Shown one piece after another: positions 26,032-34,714 of a stretch of 62,968 bases of DNA. The stretch comes from Candidatus Aminicenantes bacterium (GTDB lineage: Bacteria > Acidobacteriota > Aminicenantia > UBA2199). The notes beneath the pieces were generated by a model that ran no database searches, was not told where the DNA came from, and saw only the letters and a list, made by a program, of their open reading frames with translations. How positions within the stretch are numbered: position 1 is the first letter of the stretch; every line of letters begins with the position of its first letter. Location of the stretch: NCBI GenBank assembly GCA_011049425.1, contig DSBM01000141.1:1-62968 (forward strand). Direction: 5' to 3'. The position numbers were made by a program, and so were the translations under genes.

Positions 26032-26628
26032 TTATTTCCCCTTGCGGTCCAGGAAACGGGAACGCCAACGTTCACGACCGATGCGGAAGGCAGCTGGGAA
26101 TACGCCTTCGCGGGCCGTGCGCACATCTTCAACCGAGTAGAAAGCCCGGGGGTTGAAATGACGGATCATATCCACCACCCGGGTCAGGTCCTTGCGGTTG
26201 ATGATCATGTAGATGATTTTAACCATTCCTTTGGTCCCGCGGGCATCCACGAGGGTAATGCCGAAATCGTTTTCCCGGAACCAGCGCACCAGACGACGTG
26301 AGTCCCGGCGCGTAACAATGCGGATGGCCAGGCGACCGACAGCGATTCGGTTCTCCAGGATCAATCCCACCAGATTGCCTGCGGCGAAACCGGCCGCGTA
26401 GGCGATGTAACAAATCCAGTTGTCCAGATTGCGGAAGATCTGATGGATGGCCAGCAACCAGATCAGCACCTCGAAAAAGCCCAGCAATGGAGCCCACAAT
26501 CGGCTGCCGCGGGTTACGAATACGATGCGCATGGTTCCCAGGGTTACATCCACTACACGTGCGATAAAAATCAGCAAAGGCAGCAGCAACCAGGTCCATA
26601 ACGGCGAATTTACCAGTTCTTGGGGCAT
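26032..26628 (-). CDS. UPF0316 / DUF2179-DUF5698 membrane protein
   Basis: 198-residue protein with three membrane segments: TWLLLPLLIFIARVVDVTLGTMRIVFV, LLGFFEVLIWLLAIHQIF and ICYIAYAAGFAAGNLVGLILE (a UPF0316 hallmark). A C-terminal DUF2179-like domain (KIIYMIINRKDLTRVVDMIRHFNP) follows. The function is unknown; DUF2179 is a small ligand-binding-like fold. The ATG at 26628 has GGGAG upstream and agrees with the promoter at 26671-26698; the longer form would reach it. It leads the HAD phosphatase gene. Confidence 0.87.
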   Translation of the reverse strand: MPQELVNSPLWTWLLLPLLIFIARVVDVTLGTMRIVFVTRGSRLWAPLLGFFEVLIWLLAIHQIFRNLDNWICYIAYAAGFAAGNLVGLILENRIAVGRLAIRIVTRRDSRRLVRWFRENDFGITLVDARGTKGMVKIIYMIINRKDLTRVVDMIRHFNPRAFYSVEDVRTAREGVFPAAFRIGRERWRSRFLDRKGK

Positions 26629-26670
26629 GCAGATATCTCCCGCGATAGCGCTGAACGCATCGCCAAGCAC

Positions 26671-26698
26671 ATTATCATGGACCCTGCCGGTGTGTAAA
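26671..26698 (-). promoter_or_regulatory. Promoter of the UPF0316 gene
   Basis: Minus strand TTTACA (26693-26698), 16 bp, GATAAT (26671-26676). Places the transcript start about 36 nt before the ATG at 26628. Confidence 0.5.
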
Positions 26699-26772
26699 GG
26701 GCCGGTGGAATTTCAGAAAAATTCTAAATAAATACAGATGCAAAGCGGGCCTGTTATAATGCCTGCATTTTC

Positions 26773-27738
26773 TTACGGTTCGAGCGCTTCCAGCCGGGCC
26801 ATAACCGTCATGCTTCCGCGGTTCCCCTTGGTGATCCGGGTTTGCAACTCATCCCGCAACAGCCGCCCGGAATGTGCATCCATTGTCACGCGGCGAATGA
26901 AAAGCTGAATGCGGAAGCGGCCCCAGATGGGAACATCCGGGTGAGCCGTGCCGCAAATTTGAATGGTTCCAGGAATAGACGGCTCCAAACGGTACAACAG
27001 GTGGAATGGCTTTTCCTGATTGAAATCCTTCAGTCCCTTGACAAAACGTGAAGCCAATGCGGCGATGGCGTTGATGGGTTGAGAGAAATCAAGGGCGGGC
27101 GAAACCCAGAATCCCGCTAAGACTGCTCCGTATTGAAAAACAAAAGCCTGATCAGGGGGGTGGAAGGAATGGTTGAACAGCCCGATCATCTCAACCATGA
27201 TGCGATAGAGGTTGAAATCGATCCGTAACTCCTCGGGATGGTAGCGAAAGCGCACATCCATTGAATAGTGACTGTTGGCATGGATGCCGCCGGGTGTGCG
27301 CTGAAAGCGGATGCCACCGCTTACCGGGCCATGAAAGCGGAACTGAAAATCTTTTACCCGGCGCACAAACCGCGGATAGTAAGAGAGATGTTGTCGCCAT
27401 TTTTGCCACAAATTCCGGCCGTTGCGGATGCCCCGCTCCAACTCTTTATCAGCCGTCAAAACCACCATTGTGTGGCCGGAAAATCCGGTTGTGCGCAGCA
27501 TGATTCCGGTTTGGTCGACAGTCTCGAGAACAAATTCTCTATGGCCCGGTTTCAACGGCATCACCTGGAAAAGAGCGGAAGCCTGGGAGCGGTAGAACGC
27601 ACGGTAGGGGATGATGAAAAGGATGTGCCCTTTGGCTGCCCCCTGCAAGCGGTAAATGAAACGGTAGCGCTCAGCCGATGGTAAACAAACCGTCATTGCC
27701 ATCAGCAATCCACAAAAAAAGCGTTTGGGGTTATTCAT
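26773..27738 (-). CDS. Exported protein of unknown function
   Basis: 321 residues with a signal peptide (FFCGLLMAMTVCLPSA). The body is mostly beta-strand-like and basic. The C-terminal part, with RFRIQLFIRRVTMDAHSGRLLRDEL, recalls DUF3108-like periplasmic proteins, which share a D-x-x-S-G-x-L ending, but I would not rely on this. The ATG at 27738 is preferred because the TTGACT-17-TAGAAT promoter at 27770-27798 overlaps the longer start. It is divergent from a DMT transporter gene and may act at the envelope. Confidence 0.68.
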   Translation of the reverse strand: MNNPKRFFCGLLMAMTVCLPSAERYRFIYRLQGAAKGHILFIIPYRAFYRSQASALFQVMPLKPGHREFVLETVDQTGIMLRTTGFSGHTMVVLTADKELERGIRNGRNLWQKWRQHLSYYPRFVRRVKDFQFRFHGPVSGGIRFQRTPGGIHANSHYSMDVRFRYHPEELRIDFNLYRIMVEMIGLFNHSFHPPDQAFVFQYGAVLAGFWVSPALDFSQPINAIAALASRFVKGLKDFNQEKPFHLLYRLEPSIPGTIQICGTAHPDVPIWGRFRIQLFIRRVTMDAHSGRLLRDELQTRITKGNRGSMTVMARLEALEP

Positions 27739-27769
27739 GCTGCGGTTGATCTCATGGACAGACAACGCC

Positions 27770-27798
27770 ATTCTAGGCGACTTTTGGAATACAGTCAA
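27770..27798 (-). promoter_or_regulatory. Promoter of the exported-protein gene
   Basis: Minus strand TTGACT (27793-27798), 17 bp, TAGAAT (27770-27775). It is divergent from the extended -10 at 27823-27831. Confidence 0.6.
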
Positions 27799-27822
27799 AT
27801 GCCCATTGATGCGGGTGATTTA

Positions 27823-27831
27823 TGTTAGAAT
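27823..27831 (+). promoter_or_regulatory. Extended -10 of the DMT transporter gene
   Basis: TGTTAGAAT (TG-n-TAGAAT). No good -35 is visible at 16-18 bp, as is usual for extended -10 promoters. Confidence 0.4.
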
Positions 27832-27864
27832 AGATCGGTATAAGTGGAGGATAACCTGGATATA

Positions 27865-28743
27865 ATGGGGAAAACCACCGCATTGCTCAGCGCATTGTCA
27901 TGGGCAATCGCGGTGATTCTGTTCAGCCATGCGGGAAAACAGATGCGCCCCGTAGCCCTTAACCTGTTCAAGACCACGATCACAACCCTGTTTTTGCTGG
28001 TCGTGATGTTGATTTGGGGCGTTTCACTGCTTCCATCCGGGCTCAGCCTGGGCGATTGGGGTATCGTGGCGTTAACCGGATTTCTCGGCATCACCGTGGC
28101 GGACTCCCTGTTTTTTGTGTGTTTGAATCTGCTGGGAGCGGGAATGGCGGCTATCGTGGACTGCCTGTACAGCCCAATGGTGCTTTTCTTTTCATGGTGG
28201 ATGCTCAGTGATGCTCCCGGGAGCACCAAAATCACGGGCGCGGCCCTGGTGGTGGTATCCGTGCTGGTGGCATCGATTCATCCGGGAGTGCCTGGACCGG
28301 GATGGCGCCGATTCTTGGCAGGTGTTTTGGCCGGCGCTGGCGCCATGGCCCTGATGGCCCTCAGTATCGTGCTGATGAAACCAATCCTGGACCGTGCCGA
28401 TTTCCTCTGGGTAACGGAGTTGCGCCTGGTTACAGCCCTGATTTTTCTTTTGATCCAGACGGCACTTCATCGCAAACGGCGCATGATTGTGGCTGAAGTT
28501 TTGGATCGTCGAAGCTGGCGCCATGCCATTCCCGGTGCGTTGATGGGAAACGTGATCGCCATGACCATGTGGGTGGCGGCTTTCAAGTTCACGGACGTGG
28601 CTTCCGCCGCCATCCTGAACCAAACCTCCACCATCTTTATCGTTATCCTGGCCGCAGCCTTTCTCAACGAACGCTTTACTCCGCGTCGCCTGATCGCCAC
28701 CTTGCTCGCCTTTGCCGGCTCCATTCTCGTCATCACGGCTTGA
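27865..28743 (+). CDS. EamA/DMT superfamily transporter
   Basis: 292-residue membrane protein with about ten segments arranged as two EamA repeats (KTTALLSALSWAIAVILFSHAG start; second half from about residue 150). The conserved LNLLGAGMAAIVDCLYSPMVLFFSWWML region is typical of drug/metabolite exporters. An in-frame GTG at 27844 or CTG at 27856 is possible because GGAGG lies at 27846-27850, 14 nt before the ATG; the exact start is uncertain. The substrate is unknown. Confidence 0.85.
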   Translation: MGKTTALLSALSWAIAVILFSHAGKQMRPVALNLFKTTITTLFLLVVMLIWGVSLLPSGLSLGDWGIVALTGFLGITVADSLFFVCLNLLGAGMAAIVDCLYSPMVLFFSWWMLSDAPGSTKITGAALVVVSVLVASIHPGVPGPGWRRFLAGVLAGAGAMALMALSIVLMKPILDRADFLWVTELRLVTALIFLLIQTALHRKRRMIVAEVLDRRSWRHAIPGALMGNVIAMTMWVAAFKFTDVASAAILNQTSTIFIVILAAAFLNERFTPRRLIATLLAFAGSILVITA

Positions 28744-28795
28744 GCTTCCCGATTGGAGTGTAAAAGGTCCAAAAGCGGCTCTGAAAGAATTCAGG

Positions 28796-30805
28796 TCAGT
28801 TTTTAGAAACAGTGGGAGTCGCTGGGTCACACACTTCATCCAGGCGCACCACCGTATTCTTGCCCATCTTTTTGCCGGCGTACATGGCTCGATCCGCTCC
28901 GCGGATGCACTCGTTCACCGGTCCGGGACGGTTGTATACATTGATGCCCATGGTAACGGTTAAAGAGATTTTGCGGTTCCGGTAATCCATGGGGGTCGCT
29001 TCCACCAGCGAGCGCAATTTTCCCGCCAGAACAGCTCCACCCTCCATATCGGTTTCCGGCAACATGATCAAGATCTCATCGCCCCCCCAGCGCGCGGCCA
29101 CGTCGGCCTGGCGCAAGTGATTCCGGACCAGCTCGGCCAGATGGCGCAGCATGCGGTCACCGCATTCATGCCCATAGGTGTCGTTGACACTTTTGAAATC
29201 ATCCACGTCAAGCATAATCAGGCAGAAAGGACGCCATGTACGTCCCATGCGCACCATTTCGATGTCAATGCGTTCCAGGATGCTATGCCGGTTGTAGAGC
29301 CGCGTAACATTGTCGAAACGGGCGATGCGTTCCATGCGGGCATACGCTTCGCGCAATTCCATTTCCGTGCGTGTACGCAAACGATGACGCCGGTACAGAA
29401 AAAGCAGGATCATGATGCCCATCGCCAGGACGGCGATAAGAAAGAGTGTAACCAGAATACGGCGTTTGCGGTCCAGTTGTCGGATTCGGATACTGCTTTC
29501 TTCCGACTTCTGGGCACTGAGGCGCTGCTCTGATTCGTATTCCGCCTGCAGGGCCAACAACTGGGCGTAATTTTCCCTTGAAAACAAAAGGGTCTGAAGG
29601 GTGGTGTATTCGCGATAGTGTTTTAATGCCTTGGCCAGGTCTTTTTTGTTTTCATATAAACGGATCAGGCTCCATACAGCATCCCTGTGCATGGAGCGTG
29701 ACTCCGTATCAACGGCCAGCCGCACGGCAAGTTTTAAGTGGGTTTCCGCCAGGTCCAATCTGTTTAGATCCAGGTATAGATTGCCCATGTTCAGGTGAGA
29801 GGCAACCATGCGTGGTTTGGCGTTCATGCGTTGAAACAATTCCAGTGACTGCTGATAACTGTTTAAGGCATCTCGCCACAATCCCCGGCGGTGAAATACA
29901 TCGCCGATGTTGTTTAAACAAACCGCCATGTAGTCCAGGCTGTCCAGTTTTTTTGCATCCGTATGCGCTGAAACGAATTTTGCCATAGCCTCACTGAAAT
30001 GGCCGCGATCTTTGTGAATTTCCCCGATGTTGACACGGCAGACAACCGCCAATTGCAGGTTGTCTGTCTCTAGCGCGATTTTTAGGGCACTTTGAAAATG
30101 AGACATGGCCTGGTCAGGGTTGTTCAGCCGGTTATACACATTGCCGATGCTGTTTAATACAATCCCGACACCGGGCTGCTGATCCAATTTTTCATAGATC
30201 CGCAGGGCTTTGAGCATGAAATCCAGGGCTTTGCGCAATTCACCTGAACGATAATGAATCAGGGAAATGTTGTTGAAAATCCCCGCCAAGCGCAGGCGGT
30301 CTCCTGCTTGCCGGATATGGCGGATCGCGCGTTGGAAATTGGCTAAAGCATTCGTGGAATCGCCGCGCTTTAAAGCCACGGCCGCCACACCGTTCAGGGC
30401 GGCACCCATGAGTCCGTGATGCTCTGATTCACTGCCGATTCGCAACCCCGCCCGGTAATCTTCTCTTGCTCCGTCCAGGTTTCCCGATTGAAGAAAGCCC
30501 CCTGCGCGTTGAATATGGGATCTACCCATGGCCACTTTACTATCCAACTCCCGCGCCAGTTCCAATGCCCGGGTGGCATAAAGAATCACTTTTTGCGGAT
30601 GACGCGAAACGTGATATTCAGACAACTCCAGCAGTATGTCCAAACGTTCTTTCCCGGTGGCGGTCTCTAAAGCATGTTCAAATTTGGCTGCGATTTCGTC
30701 AGGAGCGGGGGAATCGGTTTCTGCAGAGTTGAGGAAAGAGAAAAAAAACAGCAGGCATATCACCGAGATTTTCCATCCGGAAGAACCCCCTTTTTTTTTC
30801 CTCAT
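28796..30805 (-). CDS. TPR-repeat membrane diguanylate cyclase (GGDEF)
   Basis: 669 residues: N-terminal signal or anchor (ISVICLLFFFSFLNSA), about eight tetratricopeptide repeats (about 80-400), a membrane segment (ILVTLFLIAVLAMGIMILLFLY, about 462-483) and a C-terminal GGDEF domain (DNVTRLYNRHSILE to end). The active site is RWGGDEILI (GGDEI), and RQAD five residues before it matches the RxxD inhibitory site. It should make cyclic di-GMP from two GTP, with the periplasmic TPR region as sensor. It has its own promoter at 30840-30868, divergent from the mobile-element remnant at 30906-31051. Confidence 0.9.
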   Translation of the reverse strand: MRKKKGGSSGWKISVICLLFFFSFLNSAETDSPAPDEIAAKFEHALETATGKERLDILLELSEYHVSRHPQKVILYATRALELARELDSKVAMGRSHIQRAGGFLQSGNLDGAREDYRAGLRIGSESEHHGLMGAALNGVAAVALKRGDSTNALANFQRAIRHIRQAGDRLRLAGIFNNISLIHYRSGELRKALDFMLKALRIYEKLDQQPGVGIVLNSIGNVYNRLNNPDQAMSHFQSALKIALETDNLQLAVVCRVNIGEIHKDRGHFSEAMAKFVSAHTDAKKLDSLDYMAVCLNNIGDVFHRRGLWRDALNSYQQSLELFQRMNAKPRMVASHLNMGNLYLDLNRLDLAETHLKLAVRLAVDTESRSMHRDAVWSLIRLYENKKDLAKALKHYREYTTLQTLLFSRENYAQLLALQAEYESEQRLSAQKSEESSIRIRQLDRKRRILVTLFLIAVLAMGIMILLFLYRRHRLRTRTEMELREAYARMERIARFDNVTRLYNRHSILERIDIEMVRMGRTWRPFCLIMLDVDDFKSVNDTYGHECGDRMLRHLAELVRNHLRQADVAARWGGDEILIMLPETDMEGGAVLAGKLRSLVEATPMDYRNRKISLTVTMGINVYNRPGPVNECIRGADRAMYAGKKMGKNTVVRLDEVCDPATPTVSKN

Positions 30806-30839
30806 AGCGACTGCACGCGGCGCCCCAATGCTTGAATCA

Positions 30840-30868
30840 ATTTTAGCTCAGCCACAAAGGCTTTGCAA
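30840..30868 (-). promoter_or_regulatory. Promoter of the TPR-GGDEF gene
   Basis: Minus strand TTGCAA (30863-30868), 17 bp, TAAAAT (30840-30845). Located 35 bp from the ATG at 30805. Confidence 0.6.
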
Positions 30869-30905
30869 TGGCTTGTAAAGGTTTGATTGCAATGTTCAAA
30901 AGCAC

Positions 30906-31051
30906 CGATCTCTTGTGTTTCGTGTGTGTTAGCACACATTGGTGATAGGCGAGAGTCTGTGGGGATAAGCACCCGGAGGGCATTCTCCTTCAGCCTTCCC
31001 CTTTTTTCAAATCAGAAGAACTTCCCAACCCACACAAAATGGAAGAGAACT
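30906..31051. mobile_element. MITE-like element remnant, copy A (146 bp)
   Basis: A short element bounded by imperfect inverted repeats. The left end (from 30906) reads GATCTCTT..TTTCGTGTG; the right end read on the minus strand reads GTTCTCTTCCATTTTGTGTG. Both halves are homologous to the larger copy B (53132-53491, opposite orientation): A 31031-31050 equals the reverse complement of 53133-53152 over 20 bp, and the left half matches B's right half (shared CACATTGGTGAT and similar blocks). A lacks about 210 internal bases of B. The ends resemble ISL3-type termini (GGYTCTyT), but this is a guess. No target-site duplication is visible. A TGTGTG-TTAG-CACACA hairpin lies near the left end. Confidence 0.62.
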
Positions 31052-32145
31052 TAAAAACGGATATAAAAACGGATATACTTGATTCTGTTCTCAGTCTCGG
31101 TTACCATTTGAACCAATTGAATCCGAAAAGCACAAATCCCAGACAGCTCGTTTTATTGAGATTTGCCGCCTGGCTCATATTCGGACTGGTATGCTTCCTG
31201 TTGCTGGATCGGCTCATGTTTCTGGGCGTACGCGAATCCGCGTTTCACTGGTATCGTCAGCATGAGAGCGAACAGGATCCCCTGCTGAAAAATTTGCGTC
31301 GCGATTACTACGATATGCTGATTATGGGTTCCTCACGCAGCTATAAAGGGTTGTTGCCGATCCACTTTTATGATATTTTGAATCGAAAACCCCTTCAAAT
31401 CAGTCTCAAAGGCAAGTACCCCAAATACAATTATCATTTTTACTCACGTTTTCGACGCCTATCCAAACCTCCCGATCTGGTTATTTACGGAGTCGATTAT
31501 CATATTTTCTGTATTCACTCATGGAACCTGCTTTTGCAGGACTTGAACCTGGATGGTGCGATCGAGCGTTTTCCCCTGCCACAAAAATCTGATCAGGGCT
31601 TTGTCAACGAAATTTCCTGGTTGGTGCAGGGAAAACCACAAATCGAGCGTTTTTTTCAGGACATGATCTCAAATCATTCGGGATCAGTTTCTCAAACACA
31701 AGCCATATCCACCTATCTCGGTCAGCAGGAAAGCAATGTGCGCGTTCACCGTCCGGCGCGTTTTCAGCGAATTCCCTATGCATCCTTTCCCGGCATTGAA
31801 GGCGAATACCTGATCCGCTTGCTCAGTTTGTTGCAGGAAGATGGTGTGCGGGTTTACATGGTGATCCTGCCGGATTACATTGGTACCCATCAAACGCTTC
31901 AGGGCAAAGAACGATTTTATCAGGATATCCACAATTTGTGCGATCGTTTCAGTCAGGTGACCTGTATGAATTTTCACGAGCAGAGCGCGTTCGAAATGGA
32001 ACGCGCGGATTATTTTGCCGACGGGGGGTGGGGGAGTGGAAACAGTCACTTGTCCGCAAGTGGAGCCCGAAAGCTGGCGGAACTCATCTGTGAGCGCATT
32101 GCAGAAGAATCAGGCACGAGCAAACCCGGAATGGTGACGCGATGA
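31039..32145 (+). CDS. SGNH-hydrolase-like membrane protein of unknown function
   Basis: 368 residues with one membrane segment (FAAWLIFGLVCFLLLDRLMFLG, about 39-60), then a domain starting DMLIMGSSRSYKGLLPIHFYDIL: GSSRS is the block I pattern of SGNH/DltD-like proteins, and later GSGNSHLSASGARKLAELI contains the D/S-x-x-H-like block near the C-terminus. A role in cell-surface acyl transfer or esterase activity is inference. The ATG at 31039 lies inside mobile-element copy A and lacks a ribosome site, so the true N-terminus is uncertain. The gene overlaps the SMUG1-type gene by 4 bp. Confidence 0.68.
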   Translation: MEENLKTDIKTDILDSVLSLGYHLNQLNPKSTNPRQLVLLRFAAWLIFGLVCFLLLDRLMFLGVRESAFHWYRQHESEQDPLLKNLRRDYYDMLIMGSSRSYKGLLPIHFYDILNRKPLQISLKGKYPKYNYHFYSRFRRLSKPPDLVIYGVDYHIFCIHSWNLLLQDLNLDGAIERFPLPQKSDQGFVNEISWLVQGKPQIERFFQDMISNHSGSVSQTQAISTYLGQQESNVRVHRPARFQRIPYASFPGIEGEYLIRLLSLLQEDGVRVYMVILPDYIGTHQTLQGKERFYQDIHNLCDRFSQVTCMNFHEQSAFEMERADYFADGGWGSGNSHLSASGARKLAELICERIAEESGTSKPGMVTR

Positions 32146-32915
32146 ACCCGGACTCCACATCCTCCGGAATGCCCAAAACCCTTATGGAAATTTCCCGCGA
32201 ACTGAATGAGGCTGTATCCAAAATGAAATTTCATGCCCCGGTATCCGTGGTCTACAATCCCCTGGAATATGCCTGGGAACCCTATAGCCAATATCTGAGA
32301 CTTTACGGCGGCGGGCCGAAGCGAACCGTCTTTCTGGGTATGAATCCGGGACCATGGGGAATGGGGCAAACCGGAGTTCCGTTTGGTGAAGTGACCCGGG
32401 TGCGCCGGTGGCTGGGTATTTCGGGTAGAGTGTCGGTTCCCGGCGTTGTCCATCCCCAAAGGCCCGTACAGGGATTTGAATGCCGCCGTTCTGAAGTCAG
32501 CGGACAACGTTTGTGGGACTTGTTTTTACGCCGATTCAAAACCCCCCGGCATTTCTTTGCTGATCACTTTGTGGCCAATTACTGTCCGTTGTTGTTCTTT
32601 GACGAACATGGCCGCAACCTCACCCCCGATCGCCTTGGCGCTGCGGACCGTGACGTTTTGTTTCCCATTTGTGATATCCACCTGGTTGGCCTGGTCGAGA
32701 TCCTCCGGCCCCAGTGGCTGGTGGGAGTAGGACGATTCGCGCAGCAACGCGCCGAGAACGCGCTGAAACACTTGTGCACCAGGGTAAGCGGCATTTTGCA
32801 CCCCAGCCCGGCCAGTCCGGCGGCCAACCATGATTGGCAGGGCAGGGTCATTGCCACCCTTGAGGAAAACGGGATATGGCCGATTACACAGCAGGAACGG
32901 AATAACTCGACATGA
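32142..32915 (+). CDS. SMUG1-type single-strand-selective uracil-DNA glycosylase
   Basis: 257 residues. Motif 1 is FLGMNPGPWGMGQTGVPFGE (about 64-83), followed by VRRWLGISGRV and NYCPLLFFDEHGRNLTPD; motif 2 is HPSPASPAANHDW near residue 227. These are diagnostic of the SMUG1 family (UDG family 3). It excises uracil and related damaged bases from DNA. Such bacterial SMUG1-like enzymes are rarer than Ung. It is coupled to the upstream gene by a 4-bp overlap, but no functional link is apparent. Confidence 0.9.
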   Translation: MNPDSTSSGMPKTLMEISRELNEAVSKMKFHAPVSVVYNPLEYAWEPYSQYLRLYGGGPKRTVFLGMNPGPWGMGQTGVPFGEVTRVRRWLGISGRVSVPGVVHPQRPVQGFECRRSEVSGQRLWDLFLRRFKTPRHFFADHFVANYCPLLFFDEHGRNLTPDRLGAADRDVLFPICDIHLVGLVEILRPQWLVGVGRFAQQRAENALKHLCTRVSGILHPSPASPAANHDWQGRVIATLEENGIWPITQQERNNST

Positions 32916-33003
32916 ACACGATATGGATTTCAATCCCGATGCATCGCCCCTGAATATGCCGGGGTTGAGTTGGAGTTACTGATATGTCGCGATATTTGGC
33001 ATC

Positions 33004-33060
33004 ATGGCGGTTGTGGCGTTGGCCATGATCTGGGTGTTTCATCGCCGCAAATGTCTGTAA
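33004..33060 (+). CDS. Possible 18-residue membrane microprotein
   Basis: MAVVALAMIWVFHRRKCL: a hydrophobic stretch followed by a basic Cys-containing tail, in the 164-bp gap before the MscS gene. The frame is open from 32983. No ribosome site is seen before the ATG. It may be chance or the tail of a decayed gene. Confidence 0.18.
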   Translation: MAVVALAMIWVFHRRKCL

Positions 33061-33079
33061 ACGGGTAACGGAGGTGCGG

Positions 33080-34147
33080 ATGAACGGTCACTGGATTGAA
33101 TGGTTGCAGTCATTGATCCCCATGCTGGTCCTGCTGGCGGTGACGGCATCGCTGTGGCGTCTGCTCAAAACGTGGTTTTCGCGTCGCGAAGAGAAATATG
33201 GGCGCCAGGCTGCGTTTTCCCGCCAGCTGACAAAGGTTTTCATGACCGTTGCCGTGGTGACCGGAATCATCGCAACCGCGCCGGTCAGCGGAGAGATTCG
33301 CGGCCAGTTGCTGGGGTTCTGGGGCATCTTGATCAGCGCGACCCTGGCCTTGTCGGCCACGACCTTCCTGGGAAACCTGCTGGCCGGATTCATGCTCAGG
33401 ACAGTGGGCGGCTTTTCCGCGGGGGATTTCATTTGTGTTGATGAACATTTCGGCCGTGTGACCGAGCGCGGTGTTTTCCATGTGGAAATTCAGACGGAAG
33501 AGAGTCAACTGGTAATGCTGCCAAACATATTGGTCGCTTCTCGCCCCACGCGCATCATGCATTCCCGGGGAACCCTGGTTTCCTGTTCGCTGTCGCTGGG
33601 TTATGACCTGCACCGGCTCAATGTCGAGCCCGTCCTGATAGAAGCAGCGAAACGAGCCGGGCTTGAGGAGGCCTTTGTACGCATTACCGAATTGGGAAAC
33701 TTCGCGGTTACATACCGGGTATCCGGCCTGCTCAGAGAGGTGAAAACCCTGATTTCTTCGCGTTCCAAACTTCACGCTTTCGTGCTCGATTCACTGCATG
33801 AAGCCGGCATGGAAATCGTTTCCCCCACTTTTATGAACCAGCGCCGGTTGGAGGCCTCTCCACCCGTTATTCCAAAAAAGCCGATGGGGATCAAGGACAA
33901 GAGTGAAGAGAAAACCGACCCGGAGCAGTTGATTTTCGCCAAAGCCGAAGCCGCGCACAAACTGGAGAGCCTCGTGGAAGGCATTGATGCACTCAAGGAG
34001 CGCATCAATGCGTTGGAAGAAGACAAGAAAGCCGCGGATGAAGAACAACGCTCCGACGTGGATTCCCGCATTCAGCGCATGCATAATTGGCTGCATGTCC
34101 TGGAAGACCGCTTGAAAGAAAAGCGCATGGAAATCGATAATCACTGA
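33080..34147 (+). CDS. MscS-type mechanosensitive ion channel
   Basis: 355 residues. Hydrophobic segments at about 8-27 (LIPMLVLLAVTASLWRLL), 50-70 and 78-105; the last, ISATLALSATTFLGNLLAGFMLRTVGGFSAGDFICV, matches the pore helix and start of the beta domain of MscS. A mixed alpha/beta domain follows, and about 80 C-terminal residues form a charged, probable coiled coil (ALKERINALEEDKKAADEEQ). It should open under membrane tension and release solutes. The ATG at 33080 has GGAGG at about 6 nt; the in-frame GTG at 33074 is too close. Confidence 0.87.
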   Translation: MNGHWIEWLQSLIPMLVLLAVTASLWRLLKTWFSRREEKYGRQAAFSRQLTKVFMTVAVVTGIIATAPVSGEIRGQLLGFWGILISATLALSATTFLGNLLAGFMLRTVGGFSAGDFICVDEHFGRVTERGVFHVEIQTEESQLVMLPNILVASRPTRIMHSRGTLVSCSLSLGYDLHRLNVEPVLIEAAKRAGLEEAFVRITELGNFAVTYRVSGLLREVKTLISSRSKLHAFVLDSLHEAGMEIVSPTFMNQRRLEASPPVIPKKPMGIKDKSEEKTDPEQLIFAKAEAAHKLESLVEGIDALKERINALEEDKKAADEEQRSDVDSRIQRMHNWLHVLEDRLKEKRMEIDNH

Positions 34148-34163
34148 AACCAGCGTGGCGGCG

Positions 34164-34589
34164 TTACTCTCCGTCCAACGACTTCACCTGTCGCCGGCTT
34201 TGCTTGATTTCTTTGCGCTTGCGCTTTTCTTGCAAGCGACGGCGATCCGCGGAGAGGGATGGGCGAGTCGGATGCCTGTGCCTTGGAGTAACCAGGGCTT
34301 GCAGGATCAGTTCCCGCAGGCGCCTGCGGGCATCCCTGCGGTTGGCCTGCTGGGTGCGAAAACGCCGCGCATCAATAAGCAGTATGCCTTGCGACGAGGT
34401 GCGCCCGCCCGCGATGCGATGTAACCGTTCTTTAACCTCCGAGGCCAAATCTGTACAGGATTTCAGGTCGAAACGCAATTGAACCGCGGTTGACACGCGG
34501 TTGACATTCTGACCTCCGGGACCGGATGCGCGGATGAAGTGCTCATTCAGCCAGCGTTCGTTAATGGATATGCTGCGGTTAATGCGCAT
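34164..34589 (-). CDS. arfB: Peptidyl-tRNA hydrolase ArfB (YaeJ)
   Basis: 141-residue release-factor-like protein: HFIRASGPGGQNVNRVSTAVQLRF includes the catalytic GGQ, and the C-terminus is a basic tail (RRRLQEKRKRKEIKQSRRQVKS) that in ArfB enters the empty mRNA channel. It rescues stalled ribosomes by hydrolysing peptidyl-tRNA. The likely -10 (ATTCTA on the plus strand, 34601-34606) is only about 12 bp upstream of the ATG, implying an almost leaderless message; an alternative GTG at 34610 would lie inside or before the -10. Confidence 0.9.
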   Translation of the reverse strand: MRINRSISINERWLNEHFIRASGPGGQNVNRVSTAVQLRFDLKSCTDLASEVKERLHRIAGGRTSSQGILLIDARRFRTQQANRRDARRRLRELILQALVTPRHRHPTRPSLSADRRRLQEKRKRKEIKQSRRQVKSLDGE

Positions 34590-34600
34590 GGGAAGAATTG

Positions 34601-34606
34601 ATTCTA
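34601..34606 (-). promoter_or_regulatory. Likely -10 of arfB
   Basis: TAGAAT on the minus strand, 12 bp before the ATG at 34589, with only a weak -35 (TTCTGC) 17 bp upstream. Suggests a transcript with a leader of about 5 nt or less. Confidence 0.35.
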
Positions 34607-34714
34607 TCACAATTGAGCGGGCTGCAGAAAATTCAAGCCTTTTGGTGAATCCCCGTCCGCGTTACGGTTGTCATTGGAAATGAAAAGCGATTCCGTTTGG
34701 AACAGGAGGTTTTT

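Noticed and set aside
30960-31038. Structured leader or riboswitch before the SGNH-like gene
   Set aside because: The shared sequence with 53132-53491 includes both ends and inverted repeats, which fits a mobile element better; no known riboswitch consensus matched.
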